From Candidatus Firestoneibacteriota bacterium (lineage in GTDB: Bacteria; Oederibacteriota; D2-FULL-39-29; CAIOVX01), in contig CAIOVX010000060.1 in assembly GCA_903861835.1 (NCBI GenBank), positions 1 to 64,000 on the forward strand: a DNA stretch of 64,000 nt. Reading direction: 5' to 3'. A program made the position numbers and the translations under genes. Of the stretch, positions 59,839 to 64,000 are shown one piece after another; the first letter of the stretch is position 1, and each line of letters opens with the position of its first letter. Below the pieces are notes generated by a model. The model saw only the letters and a program-made list of their open reading frames with translations. It had not been told where the DNA came from and did not search any database.

Positions 59839-60834
59839 TTATTTATAACATTGCGTATCTTCCCCTAAATAATCCCCGCACATATGATACGCCAGCGCCG
59901 GACATCCCCTGCAGTCAATTACTTCGCAGCCGCGGCATTTGCCTTTCTTCGGTCCGTTCATTATTTCCCTTAGCGTCTTTGATTCCATTATTTCGTAAAG
60001 CGGAGTTTCGAGAATGTTTCCTATTTTTAGCCCAAACCGCCGGCAGGGATAAACGCTTCCGTCCGGCATCACGCAGAAGTTCCGCTTGCTTATGTTGCAG
60101 TTAGCTCCATATATCTTTACTTTCCCGCCGCGGGGAATGCGGATCCAGAAAGCTCTCCAGTCATAGATTTCGTCCAGGGCAATCTTTTCACGGGATAAGG
60201 AGAGCACCGAGGAAACAAGCTCGCGCCAATCCTGCTTTGCCAGAACTTCTTTCTTCAGCGCTGCGCCGTTACCCATCGGAATCAACCTCTCCACTATTAT
60301 TCCGTCTGCATCCAGCTCTTTCGCAAGGACTGCGAGCTGAGGAAGTTCCCTGAAGTTAGATTTCATCGCCGTAAACATTATTGTCGGGATGAATCCGTGA
60401 GCTGCTATCATTTTCAGGCCCTTCACGGCTTGTGCGAAGGAACCCGCACCGCGGACCGCGTCGTTCACGGCCGGGGAAGCCCCCTCGAGGGAAACCTTTA
60501 TTTCATAAAGCTTCTTAAACCTCTCAAGGGCAAAGAGTTTTTGATCGGTAAGCGGTATACCGTTGCTGATTATGATTAACTCCTTTACCTCCTGCAATGA
60601 ATTTAAATATTCGCAAAGCGGAATCAGCTCCTTCTTCAGGAAAGGCTCTCCTCCGGTAAGATTTATCACTGCTTTTGTCCTGAGCTTTTTAGCGGCGGCC
60701 GCGATCGCATCCGCCGTTTTCTTCAGCCCCTCAAGACCAAAACCAGTCTTAATACCGTAGCCTTCCTGATAGCAATGAGTGCAGCGCAGGTTACAGGCGT
60801 CCGTTATGTGCCACTGAATATAAAGTCCCGGCAT
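59839..60834 (-). CDS. Radical SAM/SPASM protein
   Basis: The 331-residue protein has the radical SAM cluster motif in TDACNLRCTHCYQEG (C14, C18, C21) that binds 4Fe-4S and S-adenosylmethionine. GGEPFLKKELIPL is the SAM-contact GGEP motif. The C-terminus contains many Cys (CNISKRNFC, CRRFG, CRGCEVIDCRGC, TQC), a SPASM-like auxiliary cluster region. Such enzymes often modify peptides or mature other enzymes; no precursor peptide is seen nearby. GAGGAG precedes the ATG. The role is not known. Confidence 0.9.
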   Translation of the reverse strand: MPGLYIQWHITDACNLRCTHCYQEGYGIKTGFGLEGLKKTADAIAAAAKKLRTKAVINLTGGEPFLKKELIPLCEYLNSLQEVKELIIISNGIPLTDQKLFALERFKKLYEIKVSLEGASPAVNDAVRGAGSFAQAVKGLKMIAAHGFIPTIMFTAMKSNFRELPQLAVLAKELDADGIIVERLIPMGNGAALKKEVLAKQDWRELVSSVLSLSREKIALDEIYDWRAFWIRIPRGGKVKIYGANCNISKRNFCVMPDGSVYPCRRFGLKIGNILETPLYEIMESKTLREIMNGPKKGKCRGCEVIDCRGCPALAYHMCGDYLGEDTQCYK

Positions 60835-60866
60835 TACATTTTCTCCTCAAAGAAAACACTTTTATT

Positions 60867-60948
60867 GATTACGCAGATTCATTAAACAGCTTTAGCAGGT
60901 TAGATCAATCAATAATCCGAGTAATCGCACTTCGTAATCTGCGTAATC
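60867..60948. repeat. 13-bp inverted repeat GATTACGCAGATT
   Basis: GATTACGCAGATT (60867-60879) and AATCTGCGTAATC (60936-60948) are perfect reverse complements 56 bases apart, between the MBL hydrolase stop and the radical SAM start. Confidence 0.8.
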
Positions 60949-60963
60949 CAAATTAGCTTTATT

Positions 60964-61572
60964 TTAGTAGAGGATCCTCTCATTACCGATAGTTGATTCG
61001 TAACCATGCCCCGGGTAGATGCGCGTGTCATCCGGATATTTGAACAATTTATCCTTAATGGAATGCATTATGTCCTCATAAGACGCGGACGGGAGGTCAG
61101 TTCTTCCAACCCCGCCGCAAAAGAGCGTGTCACCGGTAAAAATTGCCTTCTCCGTCACAAAGCAGATACTGCCTTTTGTGTGCCCGGGAGTGTGAATGAC
61201 CGTAAGTTCAAGGTTTCCGGCTTTGACAATCTCCCCTTCCGAAAGAAAACCGTCCGCCTTCACGCTTATTTTTTCGCCACGAAAAAGGAGGGAACCATTA
61301 GCTTCAGGATCCTCTATCATCAGCGCGTCAGCTTTGTGCACGAATATCTTCGCGCCTGTCTTTGCCTTGAGCTCGTTCGCGGCGCCTATATGGTCAAAGT
61401 GACCGTGTGTAAGCAGGATAGCGGCCACCTTGAATCCGTGCTTCTCCAAAGCTTTTGTTATCTTCTGGCATTCGTCCCCGGGGTCAATAACCACGCCTTC
61501 TTTCGCCGCTTCATCAAAGAAGAAACCACAGTTCTCAAGAATATTTCCCAACACCAGTTGCCTTATCGCCAT
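60964..61572 (-). CDS. Metallo-beta-lactamase-fold hydrolase (glyoxalase II-like)
   Basis: The 202-residue protein has the two-metal site: LLTHGHFDHIGAANELK (HxHxDH), HTPGHTKGSICF, FTGDTLFCGG and a final PGHGYESTIGNE. This subgroup (YcbL/GloB-like) hydrolyses thioesters or related compounds, and the true substrate is unknown. It overlaps the upstream DUF2723 gene by 10 bases, so the two share a transcript. Confidence 0.9.
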   Translation of the reverse strand: MAIRQLVLGNILENCGFFFDEAAKEGVVIDPGDECQKITKALEKHGFKVAAILLTHGHFDHIGAANELKAKTGAKIFVHKADALMIEDPEANGSLLFRGEKISVKADGFLSEGEIVKAGNLELTVIHTPGHTKGSICFVTEKAIFTGDTLFCGGVGRTDLPSASYEDIMHSIKDKLFKYPDDTRIYPGHGYESTIGNERILY

Positions 61573-63452
61573 TTTATGAGCCTTTCCCTTTTCGTGTTGT
61601 AATAAGAAGCCAAATCCTCAGCTCCGCGCGCCGCCCGAACCCGCGCCGTTTCTTCCAGCAGCCCAGCCAGTCCCGCTTTTGCAGCGGCAATATCAGCCGC
61701 AGGAGGAAGTTTTTCCGCGACTCCGGCCGCCAAAAGCGCGTGGTTGTAATATTTCAGAGAAAGAGGTTTTTTTCCCGCCTTTTCTGCCAATTCACCAAGA
61801 CTTATCCAGGCAAAAACATAATTTGGCAGGAGCTTCAGGCATTCATCATACTGCTCCTCTGCTTCAGAGAAATAACCGTGTTCCAGGAAGAACTCGCCCT
61901 GCTCAAACCGCGCCTGCGCGTAAAGTTTTGTTATTATCGCGTCCGGCTCCGCTCTTTTTTCCCCGCCGCAGCTTTTCCAAAGCGCCTTTATGGCGGAAAC
62001 ATCCACCGAAACCTCTTTTACTTCCTTTGAATAAACCTTGAAAACAGGGCCGGCAGGAAGCAACCCGTATTTTTTGAAACCGGCCGCGCCATACGGATAA
62101 TAGTTCAGATAGACATTCTGCCGCGGAAAATTTTTCTCTATGGTCTTCTCCATGTCTATGTTCAGCGAGGGTATAACGTAAACCGCTTTGTTCCTCCCAT
62201 TCACATACTGCTGATACCAGACGGAAAAGAGCGGCACATCGCCGTTCGCGAGCAGAACTGAGCCCTTATCAACCGACTTAAGAAGATTTGCGCCGTAATC
62301 AGAGAGCTGCCGGTCATTGCTTCTGTCAGCCTTGTTGAAATTGCCCGCGAGAAGCCAGTAGAAAACCACGAAGAGCAGGGCGACAACAGTCAAACCCTTC
62401 AGCCAGGGGTGCACAGTCTTGCCCTGCTCATGCAACTCAGTTACGGCTATACCGGCCCAAACTGCCAATATGATAAAAGACGCGAAATAGTAAGTGACGA
62501 TGTTCTGCGGGTCAAGAATATTATAATTGACAAATATAAGCACATTCGAAAGAAAGGCCAGCAGCAGAAATAGCGCGAACTGCCGGTCCCGGCGGAAAAG
62601 CAAAAGAGCCCCGCAAGCCGAAAGAAAGAGTCCTACGGGAGTCAACTCAGACGCGAAGGTTACGATAACCTGCCGGTAAAACCTCAGCGGCAGGTCAAGA
62701 AGGCTTCCGGAAAACATGGCATACCGGTATTCTTTAGCGGTTATATGCGCTAGAAACCTTTGAAGATCCATCGGCCCGCCCCAGGTAAGCGGACCTCCCG
62801 CACCTGCCCTAAGCGGCAAATAGGCGTAGAGCAGCAGCGGCAGGAACCCGGCAAGCGCCGCGAGAAAATAATCTTTCGCAGTAAAATAATTTTTACCGGC
62901 ACGGAAATATAAGAGCGCCAGGCAAGGAAGAAAGAAAACGACAAGAGCAAGATGATGGGTCAGACCCAGCCCGAAGAAAAAAGCGATAAGATAGAGTCCT
63001 TTTTTCCCTCTCACCGTTGCCGTAAACACAAGGAGCGCCGAGAAAAAAGCATAAAGCGGATACTTTTCAGACATCGAAGAATAAGTCCAGAACGAAAGGG
63101 CGAACGCAAGCAAGAGCGCGGAAAATAGCGCGCCCTGCGGAACACCTGTAAGTCTCAGAACAACAAGGAAAACGAAAAGAACCGAAAGAGCCCCGGAAAG
63201 CAGCGAAAACAGGGAATATCTTGCGCCTATCTCCCCTAGGGGTATGGCGGAAAATGCCTTTCCCGTAAGCATATACAGCGGGAATCCTGACGGGTGAGAA
63301 ACACCGAGCGTATAGGAAGCAGAGACCATATCACCGCTGTCGCGGAAGGAAACAGAAGGCGCGAGCGTAAGCAGGTAAACAGAAATAGCCAAAAGCAAGA
63401 GCAGGGCACCCACCGCCAGTTCAGATCTGCTGCTTTTTAAAACCTTAGTCAT
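61563..63452 (-). CDS. DUF2723 membrane protein with TPR C-terminus
   Basis: The 629-residue protein has about ten to twelve membrane segments in residues 1-400. The DUF2723 signature is LAPSVSFRDSGDMVSASYTL and GVSHPSGFPLYMLTGKAF, a GT-C-fold family related to protein O-mannosyltransferases and other lipid-sugar-dependent transferases. The C-terminal ~150 residues include TPR-like helices (LEHGYFSEAEEQYDECLKLL). I start at the ATG at 63452 since AAGGGG lies upstream; an earlier in-frame ATG exists at 63470. It overlaps the glycosyltransferase at 63445, suggesting envelope glycan or glycoprotein assembly. Confidence 0.87.
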   Translation of the reverse strand: MTKVLKSSRSELAVGALLLLLAISVYLLTLAPSVSFRDSGDMVSASYTLGVSHPSGFPLYMLTGKAFSAIPLGEIGARYSLFSLLSGALSVLFVFLVVLRLTGVPQGALFSALLLAFALSFWTYSSMSEKYPLYAFFSALLVFTATVRGKKGLYLIAFFFGLGLTHHLALVVFFLPCLALLYFRAGKNYFTAKDYFLAALAGFLPLLLYAYLPLRAGAGGPLTWGGPMDLQRFLAHITAKEYRYAMFSGSLLDLPLRFYRQVIVTFASELTPVGLFLSACGALLLFRRDRQFALFLLLAFLSNVLIFVNYNILDPQNIVTYYFASFIILAVWAGIAVTELHEQGKTVHPWLKGLTVVALLFVVFYWLLAGNFNKADRSNDRQLSDYGANLLKSVDKGSVLLANGDVPLFSVWYQQYVNGRNKAVYVIPSLNIDMEKTIEKNFPRQNVYLNYYPYGAAGFKKYGLLPAGPVFKVYSKEVKEVSVDVSAIKALWKSCGGEKRAEPDAIITKLYAQARFEQGEFFLEHGYFSEAEEQYDECLKLLPNYVFAWISLGELAEKAGKKPLSLKYYNHALLAAGVAEKLPPAADIAAAKAGLAGLLEETARVRAARGAEDLASYYNTKRERLIKWR

Positions 63453-64000
63453 TACGAGACCCCTTAGCATATTTATCGGTTACGACTTCCAGGATAGACT
63501 GAACCGTTAACTTTTCAGCGCATTTGAACCCGCCGGTCCAGCATAACTTTTGTCCGTGAATGCCGCACGGCTTGCAGTAAGCCTCCGCGCTCAGAACCGT
63601 GTTCCTTCCGTAAGCCGGCGCGAAGCCGAATTGCGGGGAAGTCCCGCAGAAAAGCGCGATGACCGGAGTTCCGGACGCTGCGGCTATATGCATTGGCGCG
63701 GAGTCATTGGCTATAACAAAAGCACAGCGCGACATTTCGGAAGCTAACTCAAGGATTCCGGTCTCTCCTGCAAGATTTCTAACGCTCACGCCTGACAGCG
63801 CCGCAATCCGCTCCGCCGCGGGCACATCTTCTTTTCCGCCAAAGAGAGTAACGCCAAATCCCTGAACGGAAAGCTCTTTGATAAGCCGGGCGTAGTTTTC
63901 TTCAGGCCATCTTTTGGTAAAGTATCTGGCGCCGCAGGCTATTCCCGCGATACGCTCCTTTGCAACGGGCTTTTTTACATAAATGACAGGCCCATCACTC
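63445..64000 (-). CDS. Family 9 glycosyltransferase, C-terminal part (cut by the window edge)
   Basis: The reading frame is open to the end of the window, so the N-terminus lies outside. Visible sequence begins with IACGARYFTKRWPEENYARL, the GT9 acceptor-side motif, and continues with the donor-site block ANDSAPMHIAAASGTPVIALFC. A Cys pair near the end (CKPCGIHGQKLC) recalls the cluster in the GT9 at 48329. It is probably a heptosyltransferase for the LPS core. The 3' end overlaps DUF2723 by eight bases. Confidence 0.85.
   Translation of the reverse strand, partial: SDGPVIYVKKPVAKERIAGIACGARYFTKRWPEENYARLIKELSVQGFGVTLFGGKEDVPAAERIAALSGVSVRNLAGETGILELASEMSRCAFVIANDSAPMHIAAASGTPVIALFCGTSPQFGFAPAYGRNTVLSAEAYCKPCGIHGQKLCWTGGFKCAEKLTVQSILEVVTDKYAKGSRND

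Overview
The window looks like chromosomal DNA from an uncultured Gram-negative (diderm) bacterium of a little-studied phylum. Evidence for an outer membrane with heptose-containing LPS: gmhA, rfaE1 and a separate rfaE2, two family 9 glycosyltransferases, an LptE-like lipoprotein, a TolC-family channel and MurJ. DUF5107, PQQ-propeller, pseudopilin-like, SGNH and MtaA-like proteins, plus intergenic spacers full of short-period repeats, are a mix I associate with candidate phyla near Omnitrophota, Firestonebacteria or the PVC group. That placement is inference. No phage, IS element or CRISPR array was seen.

Layout. Almost all genes lie on the minus strand, so they are transcribed right to left. 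207-6068: gyrA, a TPR protein, rsmI, an M50-like membrane protein and pdxA in one overlapping operon, then nrdR with its own promoter. 6221-9064: ECF sigma factor, anti-sigma factor and a secreted beta-sandwich protein. 9268-12457: SGNH hydrolase, MtaA/uroporphyrinogen-decarboxylase-like methyltransferase, pyrE. 12574-16860: a complete efflux operon (AbrB-like regulator, HlyD adaptor, DHA2 MFS pump, TolC). 16875-18502: ZIP metal transporter with a ferritin-like/VIT1 protein. 18582-23141: GNAT, DUF1854 protein, an ABC exporter with extra N-terminal domains, pyrF. 23231-30634: a 1056-residue DUF5107/TPR protein and a 1362-residue coiled-coil protein. 30984-36656: envelope proteins of mostly unknown role, then murJ. 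36777-41059: plus-strand rpsT opposed to leuS-lptE-holA. 41245-49375: heptose/LPS genes, followed by a Cache/coiled-coil/degenerate-receiver protein and an FmdB-type zinc ribbon protein. 49496-54194 (plus): tRNA(CAU), a PfkB kinase, a decaprenyl-phosphate phosphoribosyltransferase-like UbiA protein and an M28 peptidase/AAC(3)-like fusion. 54265-55298: an apparently AT-rich patch with a RelE/PHD-type toxin-antitoxin pair. 55514-57610: uvrB. 58116-64000: xerD, a NUDIX protein, radical SAM, an MBL hydrolase, DUF2723 and a GT9 fragment cut by the window edge.

Three things stand out. First, many spacers just 3' of stop codons carry families of 9-14 bp tandem or inverted repeats; in one case a repeat unit supplies the stop codon, and in another repeat sequence reads into the last codons. 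Second, there are unusual architectures: the M28-AAC(3) fusion, the Cache/52-residue-repeat/receiver protein whose phosphoacceptor Asp is Gly, the DUF2059-pseudopilin fusion, a half-macro NUDIX protein and the DUF1854/ABC pair. Third, some operon heads show a -10 box seven or eight bases before an ATG with no Shine-Dalgarno, suggesting leaderless mRNAs. All calls come from reading the sequence; no database search was run.
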